A stretch of 64,000 nucleotides of DNA from Qipengyuania spongiae (GTDB taxonomy: Bacteria > Pseudomonadota > Alphaproteobacteria > Sphingomonadales > Sphingomonadaceae), in the NCBI RefSeq assembly GCF_026168555.1, contig NZ_CP092471.1, forward strand, positions 2,552,501 through 2,616,500. The letters run 5' to 3'. The notes below the pieces were generated by a model, which made no database searches, was not told the DNA's origin, and worked only from the letters and a program-made list of their open reading frames with translations. Of this stretch, positions 44,141 through 52,085 are shown one piece after another (position 1 is the first letter of the stretch; every line of letters starts with the position of its first letter). The translations under genes were made by a program, and so were the position numbers.

Positions 44141-44481
44141 TTGTCGTCTCCATGTACGAATGAGCGGTAGGCTTCCCAAATGTCGACATTGTTCATGTCG
44201 GCGGTGAGCAACGGCGGATCGACCAGCCCAAGCGCCTCGCGCAGCACCTTGGGCATGACGGGCATTTCCAGCGTTCCGTCGAGCAGCGCTGCGTATATCG
44301 CGCTTGGTTCGGGATGCGTTTTTTCAGCCGCAGAAGTATACGCGGCTGTCCGCTCTCGGTGATATGCGAGCGCGCCGCGCAAGTGATCGGGCAAAAAGTA
44401 TTCGCGCCGCTTTCGCGAGCCATGTGGCAGCAGCCGGTCCATGATCCGATCCATGCGGGTATCGATCGAACGGCGGGACAT
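44137..44481 (-). CDS. Hypothetical element protein (114 aa)
   Basis: No family recognised. It is strongly basic at the N-terminus (RRSIDTRMDRIMDRLLPHGSRKRREYF), possibly nucleic-acid binding, then has an acidic C-terminal half. It overlaps its downstream neighbour by ATGA and begins at the last base of the upstream GNPGKPKG gene stop, so translation is likely coupled along this operon. Confidence 0.65.
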   Translation of the reverse strand: MSRRSIDTRMDRIMDRLLPHGSRKRREYFLPDHLRGALAYHRERTAAYTSAAEKTHPEPSAIYAALLDGTLEMPVMPKVLREALGLVDPPLLTADMNNVDIWEAYRSFVHGDDK

Positions 44482-44909
44482 CAGCCACCTTTGCTCTGAG
44501 CGATCAAGAGCGCTTCGATTTCATCAAGCCGTGCGCGCATCTCATCCACGCCAGCGGCTTCCTTGATCGTCTTCACAGCCTGAGCAACGCGGTTCATTTC
44601 GGTGGGAGTCAGACCTTCGTCGGCAACCGTATCGGCCACTGCGTTCGGATCGGTACTGCCAATGTCGACGATTCGTTCGGACGGCAGGAAGCGGGCCAGA
44701 ACGAACGTCGCTGCCTTCAGATCGCCCTCATCCAGCTTGCGCTCCAGCGTCTCCATCGCCTTGCTGGTCAGCCCGCCGAGGCGCTCCAGCACCTCGCGAT
44801 TGAAGCGATGCTTCGCCCCTTTTGGTTTGCCAGGGTTCCCCGGTGCAAATGTGCCGTTCGGTCGCCTGTGTTCCGTTACGGGCCGTTCAAGTTCGGTTGC
44901 CGTTGTCAT
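44481..44909 (-). CDS. DUF5681-like element protein with GNPGKPKG motif
   Basis: A 142-residue protein from ATG at 44909, preceded by GAGGTGA. The N-terminus has RRPNGTFAPGNPGKPKGAKH, a basic Pro/Gly motif common in phage proteins encoded beside terminases (DUF5681-like). The rest is helical (MNRVAQAVKTIKEAAGVDEMRARLDEIEALL). It might bind DNA and redirect packaging, but that is speculation. Longer in-frame starts overlap the upstream small gene. Confidence 0.65.
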   Translation of the reverse strand: MTTATELERPVTEHRRPNGTFAPGNPGKPKGAKHRFNREVLERLGGLTSKAMETLERKLDEGDLKAATFVLARFLPSERIVDIGSTDPNAVADTVADEGLTPTEMNRVAQAVKTIKEAAGVDEMRARLDEIEALLIAQSKGG

Positions 44910-44916
44910 AGTCACC

Positions 44917-45132
44917 TCAAATCCAAGTGATGCGACACCCGCGACGGGCAAGCCATCCGGCAAGCCGTCCTGTGTCGATTTGACCGCCCACAGCGGCTGG
45001 AAATCCATTCCGCTGACGCATCTGCCATGCTCGCCCCCGCGTGATGCTCAACGCGCCGTAGGCCTCGCCCACCGGCAACGTGGGCGAGGTCCGCAGGTAA
45101 ACGACAGCGGGAAGACTAAGCGGCTTGGGCAT
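44917..45132 (-). CDS. Small hypothetical element protein (71 aa)
   Basis: ATG at 45132 overlaps the last 17 bp of the upstream gene; the product begins MPKPLSLPAVVYLRTSP and ends RGCRITWI. It is basic with no recognised domain. Support comes from gene packing: it fills the gap between two likely genes with a short overlap on one side and 7 bp on the other. Expression is not certain. Confidence 0.45.
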   Translation of the reverse strand: MPKPLSLPAVVYLRTSPTLPVGEAYGALSITRGRAWQMRQRNGFPAAVGGQIDTGRLAGWLARRGCRITWI

Positions 45133-45868
45133 CGTCCCGCCCCACGATCCGATCCAGCGCCTTTTCCGGTGTGATGTCGAACACCGCAGCGAGGAAACCG
45201 ACGAGCCGCTTGGCGATAGCCTCGTTGTCGTCGATCGACGCCATCCGCTCGCGATGTTGGGCGAGATAGCCTTCCGCCTCTGCACGCAACGCCGCATGAT
45301 CCGGACCAGTCGCCAGTACCGTGTCGACGGACGGTTGGGCCGGATGGTTCGATTCGGCGTTGTGCCGAGCGATCCAGTTCTCGATCCAGAACCGCTCGCG
45401 CGCCCTATCGTAAAGGTTGACTTCAAGAGCCGCACGATTGCCGCCGTCGACAATAGCGGTCAGGCCTTCAAGGTTCGTTTGTTCGATCCAGCGCGCCTGG
45501 TCTGCAATGGGGAGAGCGCGGACGTGCTCGCGCAATTCCACGCCGATTGCGTGTTCGATCGGACGGGCCGGTTCCATCTGCCGAGCATCCGCCGCGATCG
45601 CTTCGCTCTTCGCGAGCCGTGCTGCGTTTATCGCGTCCCCAGATGCACGCGACATCAACGCGCCTAAAGTCCGCTGTCGAGCCTCTGAAATGCGCTCCGG
45701 CAACAGATCGTTGTGCAGTTCGGCATCCCGCTCAACTGCAAGGTCGAACGCGCGCTTCAGCGGATCGGAATCGAATGGTGAACCATCGTGGAATAGCACG
45801 CTTGCGCCACCCGACTGATAGATAGGACCGCGACCAGACTCGGTTTTCGTGATCGGCTGAATTTTCAC
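45116..45868 (-). CDS. Hypothetical element protein (250 aa)
   Basis: The GTG at 45868 lies 6 bp after AGGAGA, so the product begins MKIQPITKTESGRGP. No family recognised. It is helical and acidic, with a middle section on WIEQTNLEGLTAIVDGGNRAALEVNLYDRARERFW and an end (FDITPEKALDRIVGRDD). It is the first gene of the leftward run in the left half of the element and probably carries its promoter in the AT-rich 45869-46135 stretch. Confidence 0.75.
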   Translation of the reverse strand: MKIQPITKTESGRGPIYQSGGASVLFHDGSPFDSDPLKRAFDLAVERDAELHNDLLPERISEARQRTLGALMSRASGDAINAARLAKSEAIAADARQMEPARPIEHAIGVELREHVRALPIADQARWIEQTNLEGLTAIVDGGNRAALEVNLYDRARERFWIENWIARHNAESNHPAQPSVDTVLATGPDHAALRAEAEGYLAQHRERMASIDDNEAIAKRLVGFLAAVFDITPEKALDRIVGRDDAQAA

Positions 45869-46029
45869 TAGATGTCTCCTGAATTGATCGGCGGGAGACA
45901 AGGTCAATCTAATCCGGCTTCGAGTCAAATACTAAGTTTTGGTCACTCCAATACTATCCGCTTGGAAGTTTTGACACAAAATATCTTAGAAACAAATGAA
46001 GTTAGTGTATCCACCGCTAATTAATGATC

Positions 46030-46130
46030 CGGACAGCTTGGACAACTTTTCTGGGTTTTGGTTTTGAATAATCTGAGGGCGTGCCAAATTCAGATTTCCC
46101 ATAAGTGAGAAAACCTGTCCAAGCTGTCCG
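46030..46130. repeat. Perfect 15-bp inverted repeat, 71 bp apart, beside the helicase gene
   Basis: CGGACAGCTTGGACA (46030-46044) and TGTCCAAGCTGTCCG (46116-46130) are exact reverse complements flanking 71 bp of AT-rich sequence with T-runs (CTTTTCTGGGTTTTGGTTTTG). The right arm ends 5 bp from the helicase stop. The spacing is too long for a simple terminator. It is a candidate replication origin or protein-binding pair for the element's P4-type helicase. The remainder of 45869-46135 is AT-rich with no gene. Confidence 0.6.
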
Positions 46131-46135
46131 TATCG

Positions 46136-47779
46136 CTAAATAACGGACGTTACCGCGAGGCCCTGTACCTTCGTCCCGTCCGATCGATGCCGTTGATAGC
46201 CCAACCGCTCCAGCCGGTCCCCAAAGGCTTGCTTGCCAACGATCGCCCGAACGCCGCTATCCGCAGCCCAATTTCTGAAATGCCGGTAAATTTCGCCCAG
46301 CGGAATGCTGCCCAACGGATCAGCGGTGCAGCGCTCCTCAACGAAAAGCGCCACCTGGTCTGCCTCTCGCCGCCACTTCGCCTTCGCCAACTCGCTCGAC
46401 GGCGGTGCGGTGAAGCCAGAAATCACGGCTCGCTGATATGCCATGAGCGAGCGTGTCAGGATCGCGGACAATTCTCCGACCAATTTGTCCTTGAGGTACG
46501 GGTCTCGCTCGTGCGGTGCGAATGTCCGGTTGAATGTCAGGATCGTGGCGCGCCGGAAAAGAGCATCCGAAAAATCGCGTGTGTGCGGCATATGTTTCGT
46601 GCCGAACCAGCATGTTGCGAATGCGCTCATATCGAATGGCTCGGCGTGCTTATGCTCAACCGTTGTCGTTTCGCCGCTCGTGATCGCTTTCAATGCCGCA
46701 TCGGCAATAACCTCACCCTGCTTCAACTCGGTAACGATGTTCGCCAGCTTCATGTGCAAATGGGCGCGTTGAAACCTGTTCGCAAATTCGCACGGCTGCA
46801 CACCCGATACATTCTCCGCGCCAAGCAGCGCGGTTAAGACATGCAGGAATACGCTCTTACCGTTCGCACCGCTGCCGATCAGCATCACGAATTTTTCGTG
46901 GTTGGCGTGCGAAACGAGCGAATAGCCGATCAACTGGTGCAACGCCTGAACCTTCTCCGCGCGGTCGGTATCGTCGCGGAAGATGTCTGCGAGGAACCGG
47001 TCCCATAGCGGCGCATCGGTTTCGGGCGAATAGACCACAGGGACCTGCGTGGTTCGATAGTGCTCCCGACGATGCGGCACGAACCGCCATGCCCGATCGA
47101 CCAACTCCAGTTCACCGTTCCGGCAATTCACTGCATCCTTTGGCCCGATGTTGAATTGATGATCGGTGCGAAACACATGGGTTTTCAGGACATCCGCAAC
47201 GGCGGTAATTCGGGACGCTTTAATGGGTATCTTACGCTGTGAGAAATGCGCCTGAATAGCTTGCTTCACTGCAATCGGGTTCAGTTTCCGCCAAACCCCG
47301 CACGGGTCCCAGGACCACGCAAAGCCATCTGCGAATACCAGATGCTCGGGACCGATATTTTGGAGCACCGCTTGGGCGAGTTCCAAATCATCGCTGCCGA
47401 TGTTCCCGGCAATCGCTCGCATCTGCGCGCGCAACGTCGTGATCGGAAGATCGGTGCAGTGTTTCAGAACCAGCAAGGTTTGCTCTTGCTCGATCGGATC
47501 GAGCATTCCGGTCAACCCGCACAGATCGTTTATCGAAACGTCGCGACCCTCGCCAAGTCGCGCCTGCCGCTTGATACCCTCCGCTGACAGGCGAGCGAAT
47601 GCTACTCCAGCCAATGGATCAGACGACCAGAGGCGCTTCACCGTCTCAGGATCGTCGGACGCCAGTGCCGGGTCCGTCCCGACCGGATAGACCAGCCACC
47701 CCTTCCGCGCCGCGTCGAGCGCCTTTTCAATTCCGGAAATAGGGGTTGCTTGCGCAGCCGGGGCTGTGGTGGTATTCAT
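46136..47779 (-). CDS. P4-type DNA primase/SF3 helicase of the element
   Basis: A 547-residue replication protein. The SF3 helicase core has Walker A LIGSGANGKSVFL (302-309), then EFANRFQRAHLHMKLANIVTELK and a phage P4-family C-terminus with LFRRATILTFNRTF. The N-terminus (about 18-62: AARKGWLVYPVGTDP, SDDPETVKRLW) resembles only the first part of a bifunctional primase-polymerase domain. The catalytic part seems missing, so priming may depend on the host. It probably starts replication of the excised element. Confidence 0.88.
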   Translation of the reverse strand: MNTTTAPAAQATPISGIEKALDAARKGWLVYPVGTDPALASDDPETVKRLWSSDPLAGVAFARLSAEGIKRQARLGEGRDVSINDLCGLTGMLDPIEQEQTLLVLKHCTDLPITTLRAQMRAIAGNIGSDDLELAQAVLQNIGPEHLVFADGFAWSWDPCGVWRKLNPIAVKQAIQAHFSQRKIPIKASRITAVADVLKTHVFRTDHQFNIGPKDAVNCRNGELELVDRAWRFVPHRREHYRTTQVPVVYSPETDAPLWDRFLADIFRDDTDRAEKVQALHQLIGYSLVSHANHEKFVMLIGSGANGKSVFLHVLTALLGAENVSGVQPCEFANRFQRAHLHMKLANIVTELKQGEVIADAALKAITSGETTTVEHKHAEPFDMSAFATCWFGTKHMPHTRDFSDALFRRATILTFNRTFAPHERDPYLKDKLVGELSAILTRSLMAYQRAVISGFTAPPSSELAKAKWRREADQVALFVEERCTADPLGSIPLGEIYRHFRNWAADSGVRAIVGKQAFGDRLERLGYQRHRSDGTKVQGLAVTSVI

Positions 47780-47845
47780 TTACCGTTCCGATCAATACCG
47801 GGCCGTTGCGTTTCGACTGGCGCAGCGGCCCTATTCTTATGCGGT

Positions 47846-48025
47846 TTAGACCGCTTCGCGAGGCCGGGTTTCGAGCCACTGGTCGACTTCCTCCGCCCGC
47901 CAGCGCGAACAACCGCGAGACAGCTTCAAAGGCTTGGGAAAATCGGGAAGGGTCGAGACGTAGCGCCATACGGTAGCGCGGCTAATCGTCAGCTTTTCAG
48001 CGACTTGGTCAACAGTTTGCAGCAT
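47846..48025 (-). CDS. AlpA-family regulator / excisionase-like protein
   Basis: A 59-residue MerR-like winged-helix protein: MLQTVDQVAEKLTISRATVWRYV, then DFPKPLKLSRGCSRWRAEEVDQWLETR. This is the standard AlpA pattern (helix-turn-helix, the FPKPLKL segment, W..EEVDQW). Such proteins activate integrase or replication genes and act as excisionases in satellites and prophages. ATG at 48025; AAGGTGA is the ribosome site. It lies 66 bp upstream of the helicase gene on the same strand. Confidence 0.9.
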   Translation of the reverse strand: MLQTVDQVAEKLTISRATVWRYVSTLPDFPKPLKLSRGCSRWRAEEVDQWLETRPREAV

Positions 48026-48029
48026 CGTT

Positions 48030-48055
48030 CGTCACCTTGATTGCGATAGGTGACG
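48030..48055 (-). promoter_or_regulatory. Inverted repeat enclosing the alpA ribosome-binding site
   Basis: On the minus strand CGTCACCT-N10-AGGTGACG is followed by AACG and the alpA ATG. The 3' arm contains the Shine-Dalgarno AAGGTGA, so the RNA hairpin (8 bp) would hide it. As DNA the same palindrome could be an autoregulatory operator. Confidence 0.6.
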
Positions 48056-48123
48056 CCTATTATTCACACGATGCGAGCGATTGCGACAGCGCGGTTGCGC
48101 AGTAATTTATTATTTGATTGCGA
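48039..48123. repeat. Three direct GATTGCGA repeats upstream of alpA
   Basis: GATTGCGA occurs at 48039-48046, 48079-48086 and 48116-48123, 40 and 37 bp apart, all in one orientation, with an AT-rich stretch (AGTAATTTATTATTT) between the last two. Regular spacing near an AlpA gene suggests operator sites or origin iterons. Confidence 0.5.
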
Positions 48124-48127
48124 AAGC

Positions 48128-48151
48128 CGGGGAGGACCGTTGTCCTCCCCG
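48128..48151. terminator. Strong hairpin between small element genes
   Basis: CGGGGAGGAC-CGTT-GTCCTCCCCG is a perfect 10-bp stem with a 4-nt loop, 46 bp beyond the stop of the 48197-48364 gene. The run after it on the minus strand (GGCTTTCGC) is only weakly T-rich, so termination may be partial. Confidence 0.5.
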
Positions 48152-48196
48152 CAAGTTCGTACCAGGTTGTTATGTTCTTCTGAATGCGCGATCAGA

Positions 48197-48364
48197 CTAA
48201 GAGGCCATGCTGTAGTACATGAAGGCCTCGGCGTCTTTCTGCGCGTCGATCAAATGGAATTGTGCACTGTCCGACTTAGCGACGAGATGGCCGCGTGCGT
48301 CGTAAATAAACCAGTGCCAGTCATTCCAAAGGTCTGGCAGATAATAGACGTTGTAAGGACGCAT
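48197..48364 (-). CDS. Small element protein (55 aa)
   Basis: From ATG at 48364: MRPYNVYYLPDLWNDWHWFIYDARGHLVAKSDSA and so on. Its alternating aromatic pattern (WHWFIYDARGHLVAKS) recalls DUF1508/YegP-like small beta proteins, but similarity is too short to assign. It is followed by a strong hairpin. Likely a real small gene of the element. Confidence 0.55.
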   Translation of the reverse strand: MRPYNVYYLPDLWNDWHWFIYDARGHLVAKSDSAQFHLIDAQKDAEAFMYYSMAS

Positions 48365-48389
48365 CACCGATCTCCGTATGAGATGGGCC

Positions 48390-48560
48390 ATGGTCGCGAA
48401 GGTTATCAAACCGGGCTGGAAGAAGCGTGAGGGTCGCTCCGCTCAGTGTTTATGCTGTCGGGGACCGCTAGAACCGTACGCCACAGTGTTATCGCAACCG
48501 TTTCGCGTCAGTGTCGGTCTATGGTGGCTGGAATGCGATCATTGCGCTTCTCCCGGTTAG
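48390..48560 (+). CDS. Possible small zinc-binding protein (56 aa) on the opposite strand
   Basis: ATG at 48390 encodes MVAKVIKPGWKKREGRSAQC and so on, with two Cys pairs (CLCC and CDHC) about 35 residues apart that could bind zinc. It is the only rightward reading frame in the element that looks protein-like. It starts 25 bp from the divergent 48364 start. No family assigned and expression is uncertain. Confidence 0.35.
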   Translation: MVAKVIKPGWKKREGRSAQCLCCRGPLEPYATVLSQPFRVSVGLWWLECDHCASPG

Positions 48561-48613
48561 GTACGCAGCGATCATTGAACGAATAGGGAACACAGGCAAG
48601 ATTGTTTACCTCG

Positions 48614-49003
48614 TTATCCCCCTTCGAATTGTGCGACCACCGCCTCCCGTTCGCGATGCAGCGCGAGGTACTTGTCGACCGTCCGGATGGACAGACTTTG
48701 CTCATCGGCGACGATAGCTTTCGCTTCGGATTTCTGCCGTCCCTCATCGATAAGTTCGGAAAAGCGGTCCACGGCGCGCCGAACCTTCCAGTGCCCTGCC
48801 GCAATTTCAGGACGGCCGACCTCCCCGCCGATGTCGCCTCGTGCCAGTTCGGCCAAGCGCTCAATCATATCGGCGAGCACGTTCCGCTCGGCGTCGTCGA
48901 GCGGACGGCTAGCGTCGCGCAGGATCGCGGCCATTTCAGTCGCATCACCTTGAAGTGCTTGCCACTGCGCGGCGCTGAATGTCGTGTCGATGGACTTCAT
49001 CAT
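48614..49003 (-). CDS. Hypothetical element protein (129 aa), possible DNA-binding
   Basis: ATG at 49003 overlaps the stop of the FRG-domain gene (ATGATGA). The product is helical and acidic at first ([27 protein letters not shown]). The C-terminal third has [28 protein letters not shown], which could be a helix-turn-helix. No family recognised. Coupling to the FRG gene suggests a partner or regulator. Confidence 0.65.
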   Translation of the reverse strand: MMKSIDTTFSAAQWQALQGDATEMAAILRDASRPLDDAERNVLADMIERLAELARGDIGGEVGRPEIAAGHWKVRRAVDRFSELIDEGRQKSEAKAIVADEQSLSIRTVDKYLALHREREAVVAQFEGG

Positions 49004-49662
49004 CCGGCATTTAACCCCGATTTGAACGTATCTACCACTCTGGATATATCGAAGTGGAGCCGTTCAGCTGTGATACCCATCTTTGCCAAGGCTTCAATAG
49101 TAACTTTTTTATTTTCAGACGATACTTCAAATATTACCTCTTTACTAAATAAATCATAATCGTGCTTTGCATGAAGACTTAAATAGCTATCTTGCGCTGT
49201 CGAACGTGTATTCTGACCTATCGCGTTTATTAAGAAAGGCTTGTTTGTTTCCGGAGCGAATGGGCTGATAAGCAGTGTGTAATCGGCGTAGGCGAATTCC
49301 CCCCTCATTGTTCTCCAGACTACACCGTCGCGACCAATGCATCTTTTATCGTCGCACGCAAAGTAGAGAGCAACAAGTGGACTCGTAGTCCAATCGAGTA
49401 AGGGCGTCGGCAAACCGAAATGTTGAGCGAGCGTTAGCCATCCAATATCATCTTGAGGGATGGGGTTAGCGAACCGGACAGCTTTTTCCCTCCACTGCGA
49501 TAGTAAATAAGGGCTATCTATTCCTCGCACTCCCTCCCGAAACACCGACGGGACTACCTCCCATTGAGCATCAGCCTGACCTCGATATAGCGCGGCCCGC
49601 CGCCCTACGTTTTCCATTACACTCATATAATCGCGAATAACCCCCCACCCCGACATTCCCAT
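49000..49662 (-). CDS. FRG-domain protein, probable cargo gene
   Basis: A 220-residue protein from ATG at 49662 (AAGGGGG, 5 bp upstream). FRG-domain features: [19 protein letters not shown] (about 24-42) and [27 protein letters not shown]. The domain is widespread in mobile elements; its biochemistry is unclear to me and a role in phage defence is only a possibility. Codon use and base composition are more AT-rich than the neighbours, and it sits beside the integrase, the usual cargo site in satellites. Confidence 0.82.
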   Translation of the reverse strand: MGMSGWGVIRDYMSVMENVGRRAALYRGQADAQWEVVPSVFREGVRGIDSPYLLSQWREKAVRFANPIPQDDIGWLTLAQHFGLPTPLLDWTTSPLVALYFACDDKRCIGRDGVVWRTMRGEFAYADYTLLISPFAPETNKPFLINAIGQNTRSTAQDSYLSLHAKHDYDLFSKEVIFEVSSENKKVTIEALAKMGITAERLHFDISRVVDTFKSGLNAG

Positions 49663-49673
49663 CGTAACCCCCT

Positions 49674-50960
49674 TCAACCGAACAACTGTACTACATCATC
49701 GCTAGCAGCGCCGCCGATGCAATGCGCGGCCCAAGCGTCCATAACAGGACGGCGTTCTTCGAGTGCATCGCCGCGATCATACGCCTGTTCGGTTTTCGAT
49801 CCGATCTTGTGCGCCAATGCCGTTTCGATCAGATCGCGCGAAAATTTGCCTTTGCCCCAAGTCTTGAACGATGCGCGCAGCCCGTGCGGCACTGCTGGCA
49901 AGCCTGAGTCCTTGTCGACGAACCCGACGCAGTCCTTTTCGTGGATCAGTCCCATCTCAGTGCCTAGCTGGTTATACAGCTGCTTGTTACGAGGCGACGG
50001 AAATAACAGGTCGACGCCCTCGCGCCGTTCAAGCCCGTCAATCAGCGCCAGTGCAGCGTCGGACAACGGGACGCGGTGCTCCCGACGATCCTTTGCCCTG
50101 CCCTTCATCCTGTGCGCCCCGATGGTCCACACGCGCGCTTTGCGATCAATCTCGCCCCATGTCGCACCCGCCACGTTGTCGACCCGGACAGCGGTTAAAG
50201 CGAGGAACCGGAGCGCCACCGCCGCCATGCCTTCCTGCGCGCCCGCCGCTGCGAACCAATCGGCCATCCGATCGACAGGGACGGACGGGCGGTTTGTGAC
50301 AGTCGCACCGCCTTGATCGGCAATCCACTGCTTGAGCGCGCCCTTTGAAGCGGGGTTCGCAACATCCTGCCGGTGGCCCGCGTCGATCGCCCATGCAAGT
50401 ACAGACTCTATCCGACCACGGACCTTGACCGCCGTTGCGTTCTTTCCCTGCCAGATCGGTGCGAGCACCCGCTTGATGTCGGGCAAGCCTATATCGCCCA
50501 CGAGCATCGATCCGATCACCGGGACCGCATAGGTTTTGAGCGTCGTGCGCCATTCCTCGCGCTGCCAATCGTGGCGTAACTTCGCCATGCGGCCCGTTTC
50601 CATGTAGCGGTCGACGGCGTCGGCAAAAGTCAGGTCGCGCATCTGCTTGGCGATCAACGCCGCCTTGGCATCGCGTTTTTCTGCGATCGGATCGCGACCG
50701 GAACGGATCGCCTTTTGCACAGCCCGCGCCTCATCGTGCGCCTTAGCAAGCGGGACGGCGGGATAGCTGCCCAGCCCGATGTCGCGCCGCTTCATACCGA
50801 CCTTTGCGCGCAAGACCCAGGATCGGCCACCGCCCGCCGTGGTCTGCAAACATAATCCGGGCACCGTGCCGACCGGGTGAAGGTGCTTGCTCGATTTGCC
50901 GGTCGGATGGACGATCCGGGACACTTCAAGAGCGGCGAGCGGTTTAGCTATGCGAGGCAT
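49674..50960 (-). CDS. int: Tyrosine-type site-specific integrase (P4 family)
   Basis: A 428-residue integrase from ATG at 50960. It has the N-terminal arm-binding part ([34 protein letters not shown]), a core-binding SAM-like domain and the catalytic domain with Arg in [26 protein letters not shown] (His-x2-Arg), ALAHK (His) and the nucleophile in TEQAYDRGD (Tyr). It recombines the tRNA-Asn attB with the element attP. The start is 234 bp from attR; the FRG gene follows after 11 bp. Confidence 0.95.
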   Translation of the reverse strand: MPRIAKPLAALEVSRIVHPTGKSSKHLHPVGTVPGLCLQTTAGGGRSWVLRAKVGMKRRDIGLGSYPAVPLAKAHDEARAVQKAIRSGRDPIAEKRDAKAALIAKQMRDLTFADAVDRYMETGRMAKLRHDWQREEWRTTLKTYAVPVIGSMLVGDIGLPDIKRVLAPIWQGKNATAVKVRGRIESVLAWAIDAGHRQDVANPASKGALKQWIADQGGATVTNRPSVPVDRMADWFAAAGAQEGMAAVALRFLALTAVRVDNVAGATWGEIDRKARVWTIGAHRMKGRAKDRREHRVPLSDAALALIDGLERREGVDLLFPSPRNKQLYNQLGTEMGLIHEKDCVGFVDKDSGLPAVPHGLRASFKTWGKGKFSRDLIETALAHKIGSKTEQAYDRGDALEERRPVMDAWAAHCIGGAASDDVVQLFG

Positions 50961-51005
50961 TTGCCCCACATAGCACCCCACAAAATGATTACGACTAATT
51001 TGTGG
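50961..51005. promoter_or_regulatory. Integrase upstream region: arm-type repeat and inverted repeat
   Basis: TTGCCCCAC-N6-CCCCACA (50961-50982) repeats the site at 43704-43725 and directly abuts the integrase start codon. An inverted repeat CCACAAA-N14-TTTGTGG (50978-51005) follows. Integrase binding here would repress its own gene. Confidence 0.5.
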
Positions 51006-51318
51006 AGTGTAACCACGATTGCGACAAGAAAACGAGTCGAGCGATTATCAGGGACCGGACACCGAAACCGATATATCTGCCTGTTTTTATTCGACGAATT
51101 AAGAAAATCGGCTGTCTTCGGCTGTACCATTGTCCGATTGTTTCAGGGGGGTGGGGGGTCTATTTGAGACGGCCTGCGACCCCCCAGTGCCTCAAACTCG
51201 GGGAGCCACTTTTCAGGCTCGGATTTTCCAGCCTCAGCCGATCCGAAGTTCAGGCGCTGTTTGCGGGACATCTCGCAGCATTCGCGGCTGAACGTCCTAC
51301 GCCTTTAGCGAAGCATCG
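51006..51318. other. Right end of element and junction to host DNA
   Basis: About 310 bp without a gene. It holds the rest of the element right arm and attR (51195-51214), then about 100 bp of host sequence up to the convergent end of the TauE/SafE gene. I see no other structure apart from a G-run at 51147-51159. Confidence 0.6.
51195..51214. repeat. attR: 20-bp copy of the tRNA-Asn 3' end
   Basis: AACTCGGGGAGCCACTTTTC, identical to 43639-43658. It contains the acceptor 3' half, GCCA and six further bases. No tRNA 5' part is adjacent, as expected for the displaced copy at the far end of the element. Confidence 0.95.
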
Positions 51319-52062
51319 CTAGACGCCGATAAGCAGCCGCCCGCCGACCCACAAGGTCAGCGCTGCGGTCAACCAGCGGATCCAGTTGAGCGGCAGGAAA
51401 CGCACGGCCAGCAGGCTGCCGATCTGGCCGCCGATCGCAACCGCCACCAGCAGTGGAAGGCCCATTTCGAACGCCGCGGCAAAGCGGCCTTCCCCGCCCT
51501 TGAGCAATTGCCCGCCAAGACCCGCGAGCGAATTGACCAGAATGAACAGGCTGGCCGTGGCGGCGATGGCGCGGGCGCCGTGCCAGCGCACCAGATGCAG
51601 CACTGGCGCGAGGAAGATGCCCCCGCCGATGCCCACAAGGCCCGCCAGATAGCCGAGCGGAACGGCGACGAAGGGTACGTAGCGGGCAAACCGGCCCCGC
51701 TCGCCATCCTCGGCCTTCTGCTTGCGCGGCAGCAGAAGCGTCCCCCCGGTCAGGACCAGGCTCGCCCCCAGCAACAGCAGGAACGGCTCCCGGTCGATCG
51801 GAGTCAGCCCGCCGAGAAACGCCGCAGGCGCCGCCACTGCGATCAGCAGTGCCGCATCGCGCCATGGCGTGATCTTCGCCCGCGCGAAGCGGACCGTGGC
51901 CCCCGCCACCACCACTATGTTGCACGACAGCGAGAGCAGCGGGAGGATGCGGTAATCCACACCCCCCAGTGCCAACAGCGCGCTGTAGGTCGACCCGCCG
52001 CCGAACCCCACGCTGGCATAAAGCAGCGCGGTCAGCAGGAAAGCGGCGACGAGCCAGAACAT
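51319..52062 (-). CDS. TauE/SafE family sulfite/sulfonate exporter-like permease
   Basis: A 247-residue membrane protein with about eight helices and the two family half-repeats: ASVGFGGGSTYSALLALGG near the start and LAGLVGIGGGIFLAPVL in the middle. Members move organosulfonates, sulfite or other small anions; the substrate is not predictable. It is a single gene between the element and secA. Confidence 0.88.
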   Translation of the reverse strand: MFWLVAAFLLTALLYASVGFGGGSTYSALLALGGVDYRILPLLSLSCNIVVVAGATVRFARAKITPWRDAALLIAVAAPAAFLGGLTPIDREPFLLLLGASLVLTGGTLLLPRKQKAEDGERGRFARYVPFVAVPLGYLAGLVGIGGGIFLAPVLHLVRWHGARAIAATASLFILVNSLAGLGGQLLKGGEGRFAAAFEMGLPLLVAVAIGGQIGSLLAVRFLPLNWIRWLTAALTLWVGGRLLIGV

Positions 52063-52085
52063 CGGCGATGCCTTTCAGTACGCGA

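Larger units (their letters stand above)
43639..51214. mobile_element. Integrated satellite-like element in tRNA-Asn
   Basis: About 7.56 kb between exact 20-bp repeats. Content: a tyrosine integrase next to attR, an FRG-domain gene, small unknown genes, an AlpA-type regulator, a P4-type SF3 helicase/primase and four small leftward genes, one with a terminase-associated GNPGKPKG motif. No capsid, tail, portal, large terminase or lysis genes are present, so it is not a complete prophage. Gene set and size fit a P4/PICI-like phage satellite or integrated replicative plasmid. Parts (45869-46135 and 49000-49660) are visibly more AT-rich than the host DNA. Confidence 0.9.

Noticed and set aside
45116..51214. 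A complete prophage
   Set aside because: No portal, capsid, tail, large terminase or lysis genes; the interval between att sites is too small.
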